From positions 62,001 to 126,000 of the forward strand of contig NZ_JAPCKI010000004.1 in assembly GCF_028680575.1 (NCBI RefSeq): a stretch of DNA of 64,000 bases, in the 5' to 3' direction. The DNA is from Acidovorax benzenivorans. GTDB taxonomy: Bacteria > Pseudomonadota > Gammaproteobacteria > Burkholderiales > Burkholderiaceae_C. The notes beneath the pieces are model-generated. The model did no database searches. It saw nothing but the letters and a program-made list of their open reading frames with translations, and had not been told where the DNA came from. Position 1 is the first letter of the stretch. Each line of letters starts with the position of its first letter. The translations under genes were made by a program, and so were the position numbers. Shown here piece after piece: positions 44,262 to 52,548 of the stretch.

Positions 44262-45554
44262 ATGCAGCAAGACCGCCATTTCACCAACGCCGCCCTCCTC
44301 ACCCGCCGCCACGCCGCCGTGGCCCGGGGCGTAGGCCAGGCCCATGAACTCTTCATCCACAAGGCCCGCAATGCGGAGCTGTGGGATGTGGAGGGCCGCC
44401 GCTTCATCGACTTTGCCGGTGGCATCGCGGTGCTCAACACCGGCCACCTGCACGCCGGCGTGATTGCCGCAGTGAAAGCCCAACTGGACCTGTACACCCA
44501 CACCTGCTTTCAGGTGGTGGCGTACGAACCCTACGTGGAAGTGTGCGAGCGCCTGAACACGCTGGCCCCTGGCGCCTTTGCCAAAAAGAGCCTGCTGCTC
44601 ACCACAGGCGCCGAGGCTGTGGAAAACGCCATCAAGATCGCCCGCGCCTACACCAAGCGCCCCGGCGTGATCGCCTTCACGGGCGGCTACCACGGCCGTA
44701 CCAATCTCACACTGGGCCTCACCGGCAAGGTCGCGCCTTACAAGATCGGGTTCGGCCCCTTCCCTGGCGAGATGTACCACGCCCTCTTCCCCAACGCACT
44801 GCATGGCGTGAGCGTGGAGCAGGCGCTGCATTCAGTGGAGCTGATCTTCAAGAACGACATCGAGCCCGAGCGCGTGGCCGCCTTCATCGTCGAGCCCGTG
44901 CAGGGCGAAGGCGGCTTCTATGTGGCCCCGCCCGAATTCATCAGCGGCCTCAAGGCGCTGGCAGACCGCTACGGCATCTTGCTGATTGCCGACGAAGTAC
45001 AGACCGGCGCGGGCCGCACGGGCACGTGGTTCGCCTGCGAACAATGGCCGGTGGCCCCCGACCTCATCACCACCGCCAAGTCGCTGGCGGGCGGCTTCCC
45101 CCTGTCGGGCGTGGTGGGCCGTGCTGACGTCATCGACGCGCCTGCAGCTGGCGGCCTGGGCGGCACCTATGCCGGCAGCCCCGTGGCTTGCGCGGCTGCC
45201 CTTGCCGTGATCGATGCGTTTGAGCAAGAAAACCTGCTGGCCCGCAGCCAGGACATGGGCGCGCTGCTGGTCAGTGCCCTGAAAGCAACGGCCGCCAAAG
45301 TACCCGCCATCGGCGACGTGCGCGGCCTGGGTGCCATGGTGGCGATCGAGCTGTTTGAAAACGGCGATGTACACCGCCCCGATGCCGCACTGACCAAAAA
45401 GGTCGTGGCCGAAGCCGCGCGGCGCGGGCTCATCCTGCTGTCCTGCGGCACTTACGGCAACGTGATCCGCATCCTGGTGCCCCTGACCGCATCGGACGAA
45501 CTGCTGCACGAAGGCCTGGCCATCCTGGCCGACAGCTTCGCGGCTGTGGGCTGA
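44262..45554 (+). CDS. gabT: 4-aminobutyrate (or related omega-amino acid) aminotransferase
   Basis: The 430-residue class III PLP aminotransferase has VARGVGQAHELFIHKARNAELWDVEGRRFIDFAGGIAVLNTGH, TTGAEAVENAIKIARAYTKRPGVIAFTGGYHGRT, EPVQGEGGF, LIADEVQTGAGRTG and the PLP lysine in TTAKSLAGGFP. The length and motifs match GabT, converting GABA and 2-oxoglutarate to succinate semialdehyde and glutamate; 5-aminovalerate is a possible alternative substrate. gabD lies 4.6 kb downstream after an ABC importer, which fits one catabolic operon. Confidence 0.9.
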   Translation: MQQDRHFTNAALLTRRHAAVARGVGQAHELFIHKARNAELWDVEGRRFIDFAGGIAVLNTGHLHAGVIAAVKAQLDLYTHTCFQVVAYEPYVEVCERLNTLAPGAFAKKSLLLTTGAEAVENAIKIARAYTKRPGVIAFTGGYHGRTNLTLGLTGKVAPYKIGFGPFPGEMYHALFPNALHGVSVEQALHSVELIFKNDIEPERVAAFIVEPVQGEGGFYVAPPEFISGLKALADRYGILLIADEVQTGAGRTGTWFACEQWPVAPDLITTAKSLAGGFPLSGVVGRADVIDAPAAGGLGGTYAGSPVACAAALAVIDAFEQENLLARSQDMGALLVSALKATAAKVPAIGDVRGLGAMVAIELFENGDVHRPDAALTKKVVAEAARRGLILLSCGTYGNVIRILVPLTASDELLHEGLAILADSFAAVG

Positions 45555-45582
45555 ATTCTTCTTCCTTGATTGCCCCACCACC

Positions 45583-46692
45583 ATGAACCACGCAGAACCC
45601 TTGGTCCGCTTCAGCGGCGTGCAAAAAACCTACGACGGCGAACAGCTTGTGGTGCGCGCGCTGGACCTGGACATCCAGCGCGGCGAGTTTCTGAGCCTGC
45701 TGGGGCCCTCGGGCTCGGGCAAGACCACCACGCTGATGATGCTGGCGGGGTTTGAGTCCCCCACCGCAGGCGACATCCTGCTCGACGGCAAGCAGATCAC
45801 GCGCACGCCACCGCACAAGCGCAACTTTGGCATGGTGTTCCAGAACTACGCGCTGTTCCCGCACCTCACCGTGGGGCAGAACGTGGCCTACCCGCTCACC
45901 GTGCGCAAGGTGCCCAAGGCAGAGCAGGCCGACCGCGTGAAGAAGGCGCTGGACATGGTGCGCCTGACCGGAATGGCCGACCGCCTGCCCGCCCGCCTGT
46001 CTGGCGGCCAGCAGCAGCGCGTGGCGCTGGCGCGCGCCCTGGTGTTCAACCCGCAACTGGTGCTGATGGACGAGCCCCTGGGCGCGCTGGACAAGCAACT
46101 GCGCGAGCACATGCAGATCGAGCTGAAAGAGCTGCACCGCCAGCTGGGCGTGACCTTTGTGTACGTGACCCATGACCAGGGCGAGGCCCTGACCATGAGC
46201 GACCGCGTGGCCGTTTTCAACGAAGGTGTCATTCAGCAACTGGCCGATGTGGAGGCGCTGTACGAGACCCCGTCCAACCGCTTTGTGGCGGGTTTTGTGG
46301 GCGACAGCACGGTGATCACCGGCACCCTGCAAGGCAGCGGTACGGCGTGCGCGCTGCAGCTGCCTGACGGTCAGCGCCTGCCCGGACTCAATGTGAACCA
46401 CCTGGCACCCGGCGCCCCCGCCGAGGCCTGCATCCGCCCCGAGCGCATTGCGTTGCATGCCGCCAGCGCCGCACCTCAGGGCCCCGCCCTGCGCGCCACG
46501 GTGGCCCGCGCCATCTACTACGGCGACCACCTGCGCCTGATGTGCGACATCGGCACCGGGCAAGCGCAAGCCACCGTCAAGCTGCCGCTGACCCGCGCCG
46601 ATGCCAACCCGCACCCCGAGCCCGGCGATGCGGTGTGGCTGGAGTTCCCTACCGAGTCCGTGCGCATCTACGCGCTGCCCACCGTTCACTGA
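45583..46692 (+). CDS. ABC transporter ATP-binding protein, PotA-like (polyamine/GABA uptake)
   Basis: The 369-residue ATPase has Walker A GPSGSGKTT, Q-loop VFQNYALFPHLTVGQNV, signature LSGGQQQRVALARAL, Walker B LVLMDEPLGALD and THDQGEAL, followed by a C-terminal TOBE domain (about 285-365) as in PotA. It energises the importer formed with the next three genes. The gap to gabT is 28 bases, so it is part of the same transcript. Confidence 0.9.
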   Translation: MNHAEPLVRFSGVQKTYDGEQLVVRALDLDIQRGEFLSLLGPSGSGKTTTLMMLAGFESPTAGDILLDGKQITRTPPHKRNFGMVFQNYALFPHLTVGQNVAYPLTVRKVPKAEQADRVKKALDMVRLTGMADRLPARLSGGQQQRVALARALVFNPQLVLMDEPLGALDKQLREHMQIELKELHRQLGVTFVYVTHDQGEALTMSDRVAVFNEGVIQQLADVEALYETPSNRFVAGFVGDSTVITGTLQGSGTACALQLPDGQRLPGLNVNHLAPGAPAEACIRPERIALHAASAAPQGPALRATVARAIYYGDHLRLMCDIGTGQAQATVKLPLTRADANPHPEPGDAVWLEFPTESVRIYALPTVH

Positions 46693-46743
46693 ACCGCTTT
46701 TTTGTTCCCCGTCCCCTTCCCTCAACCCCTAGGAAACCGCACC

Positions 46744-47778
46744 ATGAAAAACAAGAGCCTGATCGCCTGCGCTGCCCTGTCTGCCTGCTTGGCACTGCCC
46801 AGCCTGGCACAGCAGCAACTCACTGTCGTGAACTTTGGCGGTGCCAACGCCAATGCGCAAAAGAAGGCCTTCTACGAGCCCTACGAAAAGGCGGGCAACA
46901 AGATCATGGCCGTGGAATACAACGGCGAGCAGGCCAAGGTCAAAGCCATGGTCGAGGCCAAGAAGGTGACCTGGGATGTGGTCGAGGTCGAGTCGCCCGA
47001 CGCCGCACGCGGCTGCGATGAAGGCCTGTACGAAAAGCTGGACTACAGCAAGATCGTTCCCAAGGCCGACCTGCTACCCGCTGCGGTGAACGAATGCGCC
47101 GTGGGCATCTTCGTGTGGTCCACCGTCATGGCCTACAACGGCGACAAGCTCAAGACCCCGCCGACCAGCTGGGCTGACTTCTGGGACACCAAGAAGATCC
47201 CCGGCAAGCGCGGCATGCGCAAGGGCGCGCGCTACAACCTCGAATTTGCGCTGCTGGCCGATGGCGTGAAGCCCGCCGACGTGTACAAGGTGCTGGCCAC
47301 CAAGGACGGCGCCGACCGCGCGTTCAAGAAACTGACCGAACTCAAGCCCAACATCCAGTGGTGGGAGGCCGGTGCCCAGGCGCCCCAGTTCCTGGTCGCA
47401 GGCGATGTGGCGCTGACCACGGTGTTCAACGGCCGCATCGACGCCGCCAACCGCGAAGGCCGCAACCTCAAGATCTACTGGCCCGGCGGCATCTACGACC
47501 TGGACTACTGGGCCATCCCCAAGGGCACGCCCAACAAGGATGCAGCTGTGAAGTTCATCGCCTTCACGATGCAGACCCCACAGCAAGCCGCCTATGCACA
47601 GAACATTGCCTACGGCCCTGCCAACACCAAGGCCCTGGCGTCGCTGGACAAAAAGGTGCTGGACGACCTGCCCACCTCGGCCACCAACGCCAAGGAGGCC
47701 CTGCAGTTCAGCGTGGGCTTCTGGGCCGACCAGGGCGAGGCGCTGGAAAAGCGCTTTGCCGCCTGGGCCACGCAGTAA
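46744..47778 (+). CDS. ABC transporter substrate-binding protein, PotD/PotF-like
   Basis: The 344-residue periplasmic protein has a signal peptide (MKNKSLIACAALSACLALPSLA, cleaved before QQQL). The mature part, LTVVNFGGANANAQKKAFYEPYEKAGNKI, and VFVWSTVMAYN-like (GIFVWSTVMAYNGDKL) and LDYWAIPKGTPNKDAAVKFIAF segments are typical of the spermidine/putrescine-binding group. AGGAAA lies upstream of the ATG. With gabT and gabD alongside, GABA, putrescine or a related amine is the probable ligand. Confidence 0.87.
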   Translation: MKNKSLIACAALSACLALPSLAQQQLTVVNFGGANANAQKKAFYEPYEKAGNKIMAVEYNGEQAKVKAMVEAKKVTWDVVEVESPDAARGCDEGLYEKLDYSKIVPKADLLPAAVNECAVGIFVWSTVMAYNGDKLKTPPTSWADFWDTKKIPGKRGMRKGARYNLEFALLADGVKPADVYKVLATKDGADRAFKKLTELKPNIQWWEAGAQAPQFLVAGDVALTTVFNGRIDAANREGRNLKIYWPGGIYDLDYWAIPKGTPNKDAAVKFIAFTMQTPQQAAYAQNIAYGPANTKALASLDKKVLDDLPTSATNAKEALQFSVGFWADQGEALEKRFAAWATQ

Positions 47779-47801
47779 GCCTGCGCCCGCCCGCCTGAGC
47801 C

Positions 47802-49127
47802 ATGAGCACACACCAGCAGCAGACGACAGAGCCCACCACCATGCAAGCCCACTCCGGCGTGATCGCCATGAACGCCCCTGAAATGGCCCCGCCCCGCGCG
47901 CAGGACAGCCACGCCCCCAGCGCGCTGCGCAAAGCCCTGGCCCGCGCCGAAGTGCGGCGCAAATGGCGGGCGTTCAGCCTCACGCTGCCCTTGCTGGTGT
48001 TCTTGCTGCTCACGCTGCTGGTGCCCATTGCCGCGCTGCTGCAGCGCGCGGTGGAGAACCCCGAAGTGGCCAACGCACTGCCCGGCACCATGCGTGCCCT
48101 GGACGGCTGGGACCGGCGCGACGCACCACCGGCGGCGGCCTACGCCGCGCTGGTGGGCGATCTCGCCCGCCTGCCCGACCGTTCGGACGCTGGCGCCCTG
48201 GCGCGCCGGCTCAACTCCGAGGTACCGGGCGCACGCTCCATGGTGATGGGGGCCTATCGCGACCTGCCTTTTGACGGCACCCCCGATGCCATCAAGGAGC
48301 GCCTGCTGGGCGCCGACCCGCGCTGGGGTGAGGCGCCGTTCTGGCGTGCCATTGCCAAGAACGGCGCCCGCTGGACGCCCGACTACCTGCTCGCATCGGT
48401 GGACCTGCAGCGCGACGCACTGGGCCAGGTCGAGCGCATGCCCGAGGAGCAACGGGCCTTCGGCGGCATCCTGCTGCGCACGTTCCACATCAGCCTGGTG
48501 GTCACACTGGTGTGCCTGCTGGTGGGCTACCCGCTGGCCTGGTGGCTGGCCTCATTGCCTGCGCGTTCGGCCAACGTGCTGATGATCCTGGTGCTGGTGC
48601 CTTTCTGGACCTCGATCCTGGTGCGCGTGGCCGCTTGGATCGTGCTGCTGCAGTCCGAAGGCCTGGTCAACCGGGGCCTGATGGGCCTGGGCCTGATCGA
48701 ACAGCCGCTGGCGCTGCTGTTCAACCGCACGGGCGTGGTGATCGCCATGGTGCACATCCTGCTGCCCTTCATGATCCTGCCGCTGTACAGCGTGATGAAA
48801 AGCGTGCCGCCCACTTACCTGCGCGCGGCGGTGTCACTGGGCAGCTCGCCCATCGCCGCTTTCTTTCGGGTGTATGTGCCACAAACCTACCCTGGCATTG
48901 GCGCAGGCGCGCTGCTGGTGTTCATCCTGGCCATTGGCTACTACGTGACGCCCGCGCTGCTGGGCGGGGCCGACGACCAGATGCTGAGCTACTACATCGC
49001 CCGCTACACCAATGTGGAAGTGAACTGGGGCATGGCCTGCGCGCTGGGCGCCCTGCTGTTGGCAGCCACGCTCTTGCTGTACGGCGTATACCGCCGCATG
49101 GGCAAGGCCGAATTGAGTCTGGGCTGA
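47802..49127 (+). CDS. ABC transporter permease 1 (PotB-like) with enlarged periplasmic loop
   Basis: The 441-residue permease has TM1 near 48-70 (FSLTLPLLVFLLLTLLVPIAALL), a soluble segment of about 150 residues (72-220), then five helices with the EAA-type loop around LRAAVSLGSSPIAAFFRVYVPQTYPGI. PotB is only about 275-285 residues; the extra length lies in the periplasmic loop after TM1, as in a subgroup of this family. The loop may contact the binding protein. It follows the binding-protein gene by 23 bases. Confidence 0.88.
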   Translation: MSTHQQQTTEPTTMQAHSGVIAMNAPEMAPPRAQDSHAPSALRKALARAEVRRKWRAFSLTLPLLVFLLLTLLVPIAALLQRAVENPEVANALPGTMRALDGWDRRDAPPAAAYAALVGDLARLPDRSDAGALARRLNSEVPGARSMVMGAYRDLPFDGTPDAIKERLLGADPRWGEAPFWRAIAKNGARWTPDYLLASVDLQRDALGQVERMPEEQRAFGGILLRTFHISLVVTLVCLLVGYPLAWWLASLPARSANVLMILVLVPFWTSILVRVAAWIVLLQSEGLVNRGLMGLGLIEQPLALLFNRTGVVIAMVHILLPFMILPLYSVMKSVPPTYLRAAVSLGSSPIAAFFRVYVPQTYPGIGAGALLVFILAIGYYVTPALLGGADDQMLSYYIARYTNVEVNWGMACALGALLLAATLLLYGVYRRMGKAELSLG

Positions 49128-49158
49128 TCACTCCATCCAAAGCTGAAAGTCACTGACC

Positions 49159-49977
49159 ATGTTTCGCCTGCCCCAATTCCCCCTGTACGCCACGTTGGCC
49201 GACAAGCTCGGCTGGTGGGCCGTGCGCGCGCTGTGCGTGGCCGTGCTGGTGTTCCTGCTGGCCCCCATTCTGGTGATGGTGCCGCTATCGTTCTCCGAGA
49301 GTTCCTTCCTCGCCTACCCCATCCACGGCTGGTCGCTCAAGTGGTACCGCAACCTGTTCGAGTCGGCCGAATGGGCACGCGCCACGCGCAATAGTTTCAT
49401 CGTGGCGCCTGCAGCCACGCTGATTGCCACCGTGCTGGGCACCCTGGCCGCCGTGGGCCTGTCGCGGGCCGACTTCCGGTTCAAGGGGCTGCTCATGGCC
49501 ATCCTGATTGCGCCCATGGTAGTGCCCATCATCGTGGTCGGTGTGGCCACCTACCTGTACTTTGCGCCGCTGGGCCTGGCGGACAGCTACGTGGGCCTCA
49601 TCATCGTGCACGCGGCACTGGGCGCGCCCTTTGTGCTGACCACCGTGCTGGCCACGCTGGCAGGCTTCAACCACAACCTGGTGCGCGCCTCGCTAAGCCT
49701 GGGCGAGACACCGTTCAACACCTTCTTTCGCGTGACGCTGCCGGTGATCGCACCGGGCGTGATCTCGGGGGCGTTGTTCGCGTTTGCCACCTCGTTCGAC
49801 GAAGTCGTGGTCACGCTGTTTCTGGCGGGTGCGGAGCAGGCCACACTGCCGCGCCAGATGTTCACCGGCATCCGCGAAAACATCTCGCCCACCATTGCAG
49901 CGGTGGCCACGCTGCTCATCCTGTTCACCACCAGCCTGCTGCTGGTGCTGGAGTGGCTGCGGGGCCGGCGCGCATGA
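49159..49977 (+). CDS. ABC transporter permease 2 (PotC-like)
   Basis: The 272-residue permease has six helices, starting ALCVAVLVFLLAPILVMVPLSFSES, and WYRNLFESAEWARATRNSFIVAPAATLIATVLGTLAAVGLSR, with the coupling loop LVRASLSLGETPFNTFFRVTLPVIAPGVISGALFAF. It matches PotC in size. With permease 1 it forms the membrane channel of the importer. The 200 bases after it, before gabD, hold only short inverted repeats. Confidence 0.9.
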   Translation: MFRLPQFPLYATLADKLGWWAVRALCVAVLVFLLAPILVMVPLSFSESSFLAYPIHGWSLKWYRNLFESAEWARATRNSFIVAPAATLIATVLGTLAAVGLSRADFRFKGLLMAILIAPMVVPIIVVGVATYLYFAPLGLADSYVGLIIVHAALGAPFVLTTVLATLAGFNHNLVRASLSLGETPFNTFFRVTLPVIAPGVISGALFAFATSFDEVVVTLFLAGAEQATLPRQMFTGIRENISPTIAAVATLLILFTTSLLLVLEWLRGRRA

Positions 49978-50023
49978 CAACGCAGGGCGTGTTCATCCGT
50001 GCATGCGCCCGCGCGTTGACCCT

Positions 50024-50083
50024 GTCGCCAGTGCCACCTTGGCGACCCATGGCGCAGACCCGCCCATGCTAGCCTTTGGCTAG
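50024..50083. other. Two short inverted repeats between permease 2 and gabD
   Basis: GTCGCCA-N9-TGGCGAC (50024-50046) and CTAGCC-TTT-GGCTAG (50069-50083) lie in the 200-base gap. They may attenuate or process the message, or mark a separate gabD promoter; no T run follows. No gene is seen in the gap. Confidence 0.3.
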
Positions 50084-50177
50084 ACGCACGCCAGCTCTCT
50101 GCCGTTCGCCTCGCTCACCTTCTTATTTCTATTCGCCCCCTGCCCTCTGTTTCGCCACCTCTCCCGGAAGCACTCCC

Positions 50178-51674
50178 ATGGACATGAAGACATCCCCCCT
50201 TGCACTGCTGAACGACCCCACGCTGCTCAAGACCGACGGCCTCATCAACGGCCAGTGGGTGGCGGGCAGCAGCCGCTTTGACGTGAACGACCCGGCCACC
50301 GGCCTCAAGCTGGTCGACGTGGCCAACCTGGGCCCGGCCGATGCCGAGGCCGCCATTGCCGCCGCCAACGCCGCCTGGGGCCCCTGGAAGACCAAGACCG
50401 CCAAGGAGCGCAGCATCATCCTGCGCAAGTGGTTTGACCTGCTGATGGCCAACCAGGATGACCTGGGCCGCATCATGACGGCCGAGCAGGGCAAGCCCCT
50501 GGCCGAAGCCAAGGGCGAGGTCGCCTACGGCGCGAGTTTTGTGGAATGGTTTGCCGAAGAGGCCAAGCGCATCAACGGCGAGACCCTGCCCCAGTTCGAC
50601 AACAACCGCCGCCTGCTGGTGCTCAAGCAGCCCATTGGCGTGTGCGCGGCCATCACGCCGTGGAACTTCCCGCTGGCCATGATCACACGCAAGGTCGCGC
50701 CTGCCCTGGCCGCAGGCTGCCCCGTGGTCATCAAGCCCGCCGAGCTGACGCCGCTCACAGCCCTGGCTGCCGCCGAGCTGGCCCTGCGTGCGGGCATCCC
50801 GGCTGGCGTGTTCAACATCCTGCCCGCCGACAGCGACAACTCGATTGCCATCGGCAAGGTGCTGTGCGCGAGCGACGTGGTGCGCCACATCAGCTTCACG
50901 GGCAGCACCGAAGTGGGCCGCATCCTGATGGCACAGTCGGCCCCCACGGTCAAGAAGATGTCGCTGGAGCTGGGCGGCAACGCCCCCTTCATCGTGTTCG
51001 ACGACGCCGATGTGGACAGCGCCGTGGAAGGCGCCTTTGCCAGCAAGTACCGCAACGCGGGCCAGACCTGCGTGTGCACCAACCGCTTTTACGTGCAGGA
51101 AGGTGTGTACGACGAGTTTGTGGCCAAGTTCGCCGCCAAGGTCAAGACGGCCAAGGTGGGCAACGGTTTTGAAGCCGGGGTGAACCAGGGCCCGCTGATC
51201 GAGGAAGCGGCACTGACCAAGGTGCAGCGCCATGTGGATGACGCACTGGCCAAGGGCGGCCAGGTGGTGGCCGGTGGCCAGCGCCTGACCAGCCTGGGCT
51301 CAGGCCAGTTCTTTGAGCCCACGGTGGTGGCCAATGCCTCGGCCGACATGCTGTGTGCGCGCGAGGAAACCTTTGGCCCCTTCGCCCCGGTCTTCAAGTT
51401 CAAGACCGAACAAGAAGCCATCGACGCTGCCAACAACACCGAGTTTGGCCTGGCCAGCTATTTCTACAGCCGCGACGTGGGCCGCATCTTCCGCGTGACC
51501 GAGGCGCTGGAATACGGCATGGTCGGCGCCAACGTGGGCATCCTGGCCACCGAGCACGTGCCCTTTGGCGGCGTCAAGCAGTCGGGCCTGGGCCGCGAAG
51601 GCTCGCACTACGGCATGGACGACTATGTGGAGATCAAGTACCTGTGCGTGGGAGACGTTCTGAGCAGCAAGTAA
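50178..51674 (+). CDS. gabD: NAD(P)-dependent succinate-semialdehyde dehydrogenase
   Basis: The 498-residue aldehyde dehydrogenase has AAITPWNFPLAMITRK, FTGSTEVGR, the general base in LELGGNAPFIVF, the catalytic Cys in NAGQTCVCTNR and EETFGPFAPV. The whole sequence pattern, including LINGQWVAGSSRFDVNDPATG and GREGSHYGMDDYVEIKYLC, matches the GabD class. It would complete GABA breakdown to succinate with gabT. GGAAG lies eight bases before the ATG at 50178. Related enzymes also oxidise 2-oxoglutarate semialdehyde, the end product of the hydroxyproline genes, for which no other dehydrogenase is visible in the window. Confidence 0.9.
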   Translation: MDMKTSPLALLNDPTLLKTDGLINGQWVAGSSRFDVNDPATGLKLVDVANLGPADAEAAIAAANAAWGPWKTKTAKERSIILRKWFDLLMANQDDLGRIMTAEQGKPLAEAKGEVAYGASFVEWFAEEAKRINGETLPQFDNNRRLLVLKQPIGVCAAITPWNFPLAMITRKVAPALAAGCPVVIKPAELTPLTALAAAELALRAGIPAGVFNILPADSDNSIAIGKVLCASDVVRHISFTGSTEVGRILMAQSAPTVKKMSLELGGNAPFIVFDDADVDSAVEGAFASKYRNAGQTCVCTNRFYVQEGVYDEFVAKFAAKVKTAKVGNGFEAGVNQGPLIEEAALTKVQRHVDDALAKGGQVVAGGQRLTSLGSGQFFEPTVVANASADMLCAREETFGPFAPVFKFKTEQEAIDAANNTEFGLASYFYSRDVGRIFRVTEALEYGMVGANVGILATEHVPFGGVKQSGLGREGSHYGMDDYVEIKYLCVGDVLSSK

Positions 51675-51683
51675 GCCTCACAG

Positions 51684-51751
51684 CAAAATGCTACTATTTT
51701 GATAGCTGCCAGCGCATATAAATCAAGCGCCAGGACTGCATTGGAATAGAA
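51684..51751. repeat. Intergenic repeat, copy 6 (best-preserved left half)
   Basis: AAAATGCTACTATTTTGATAGCTGCCAGCGC followed by ATATAAATCAAGCGCCAGGACTGCATTGG. The left half is the clearest in the window, including the inner dyad GCTACTATTTTGATAGC. It follows gabD directly. Confidence 0.8.
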
Positions 51752-51804
51752 ATTTCCTCGTGGTACGGCATGCCACCACAGGCGACGCCCAGTTGCCTGG
51801 AACG

Positions 51805-51834
51805 TGTTGACGATCTCGCGAGGGATCGTCAACA
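51805..51834. terminator. Hairpin between gabD and the convergent lipoprotein gene
   Basis: TGTTGACGATC-N8-GATCGTCAACA, perfect 11-bp arms, six bases past the lipoprotein stop. There is no T run in either direction, so it is a possible Rho-aided or mRNA-stabilising end. Confidence 0.5.
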
Positions 51835-51840
51835 GGCGTC

Positions 51841-52086
51841 TTAGACGCAATGGTAGATGACCTCGAAGCGACTGACCTGGGTGGCGAACTCCGCCTTAAG
51901 GCCATACCTCGCGCAGTGTTTCTCTGCCGCGTTGAGGGCTCCATCCGAACCCAGGGTAGAGTTTTCCCATTGGATCGACACAGTTTTCCCATTTCCGATG
52001 ACGATGAAAGGCGCTGGCGGCGCGTAGGCACAGCCACCCAATCCGACGGCAAGGGCTACCAAGCACAATCCAATAAATTTGGCCAT
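51841..52086 (-). CDS. Small lipoprotein of unknown function (81 aa)
   Basis: MAKFIGLCLVALAVGLGGC is a clear lipoprotein signal with lipobox (Cys19). The short mature part has a beta-rich segment (FIVIGNGKTVSIQWENS) and AEKHCARYGLKAEF, a pattern seen in small envelope proteins where a His-Cys-Ala-x-Tyr-Gly helix follows. The ATG at 52086 is preferred over one at 52107 because it begins the signal peptide. It lies upstream of a tRNA gene on the other strand. The function is unknown. Confidence 0.7.
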   Translation of the reverse strand: MAKFIGLCLVALAVGLGGCAYAPPAPFIVIGNGKTVSIQWENSTLGSDGALNAAEKHCARYGLKAEFATQVSRFEVIYHCV

Positions 52087-52213
52087 CGTTTTTTCGAAGT
52101 CTTCCATGCGGCCGCAGTGTATCGGACGGCCTCTTTTGCGGGACCGCAGCCCTGCGTTGCTTAGCCTGCAACAGCCTCAAGGCCGCGCGTTTTGCGCATT
52201 TTCAAAAGAGCGC

Positions 52214-52245
52214 CCGCCAGAAGACTGGCGGATGCTGCCTATAAT
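52214..52245 (+). promoter_or_regulatory. tRNA-Gly promoter with hairpin over the -35 region
   Basis: A consensus TATAAT (52240-52245) lies 11 bases before the mature tRNA. The place of the -35 box is occupied by a perfect inverted repeat CCGCCAG-AAGA-CTGGCGG (52214-52231), and no TTGACA-like box is visible. Confidence 0.6.
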
Positions 52246-52255
52246 CCACACCGTC

Positions 52256-52329
52256 GCGGGTGTAGTTCAATGGTAGAACGGCAGCTTCCCAAGCTTCATA
52301 CGAGGGTTCGATTCCCTTCACCCGCTCCA
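52256..52329 (+). tRNA. tRNA-Gly (anticodon CCC)
   Basis: 74 bases folding as a cloverleaf: acceptor GCGGGTG/CACCCGC with T discriminator and encoded CCA, D arm GTTC...GAAC, anticodon loop TTCCCAA (CCC) and T arm AGGGTTCGATTCCCT. The anticodon stem GCAGC/GCTTC has one C-T mismatch (52282 against 52296), where E. coli has a pair. It decodes GGG. A promoter and terminator flank it. Confidence 0.95.
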
Positions 52330-52335
52330 AATTCA

Positions 52336-52371
52336 AAACCTGCCAGGCAGTAACACCTGGCAGGTTTTTTT
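52336..52371 (+). terminator. Rho-independent terminator of tRNA-Gly
   Basis: AAACCTGCCAG-N10-CTGGCAGG followed by seven T, six bases after the tRNA. From here to 52548 nothing else supportable is visible. Confidence 0.92.
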
Positions 52372-52548
52372 CATGGGTGGATACCCTCATACAACCCGCG
52401 CCAACCTGAGAGCCTTGTACGAATCGAGCAGCAAGTGCGGGCTGCGGATCTGAGAACCGTATATGGACACCCCCAACAAGCCAAGCCTTCATGGCACGAA
52501 GGTAAAGCGGTAAAGATTGCACCCGTAACGCCGGAATCACCCGCGTGC

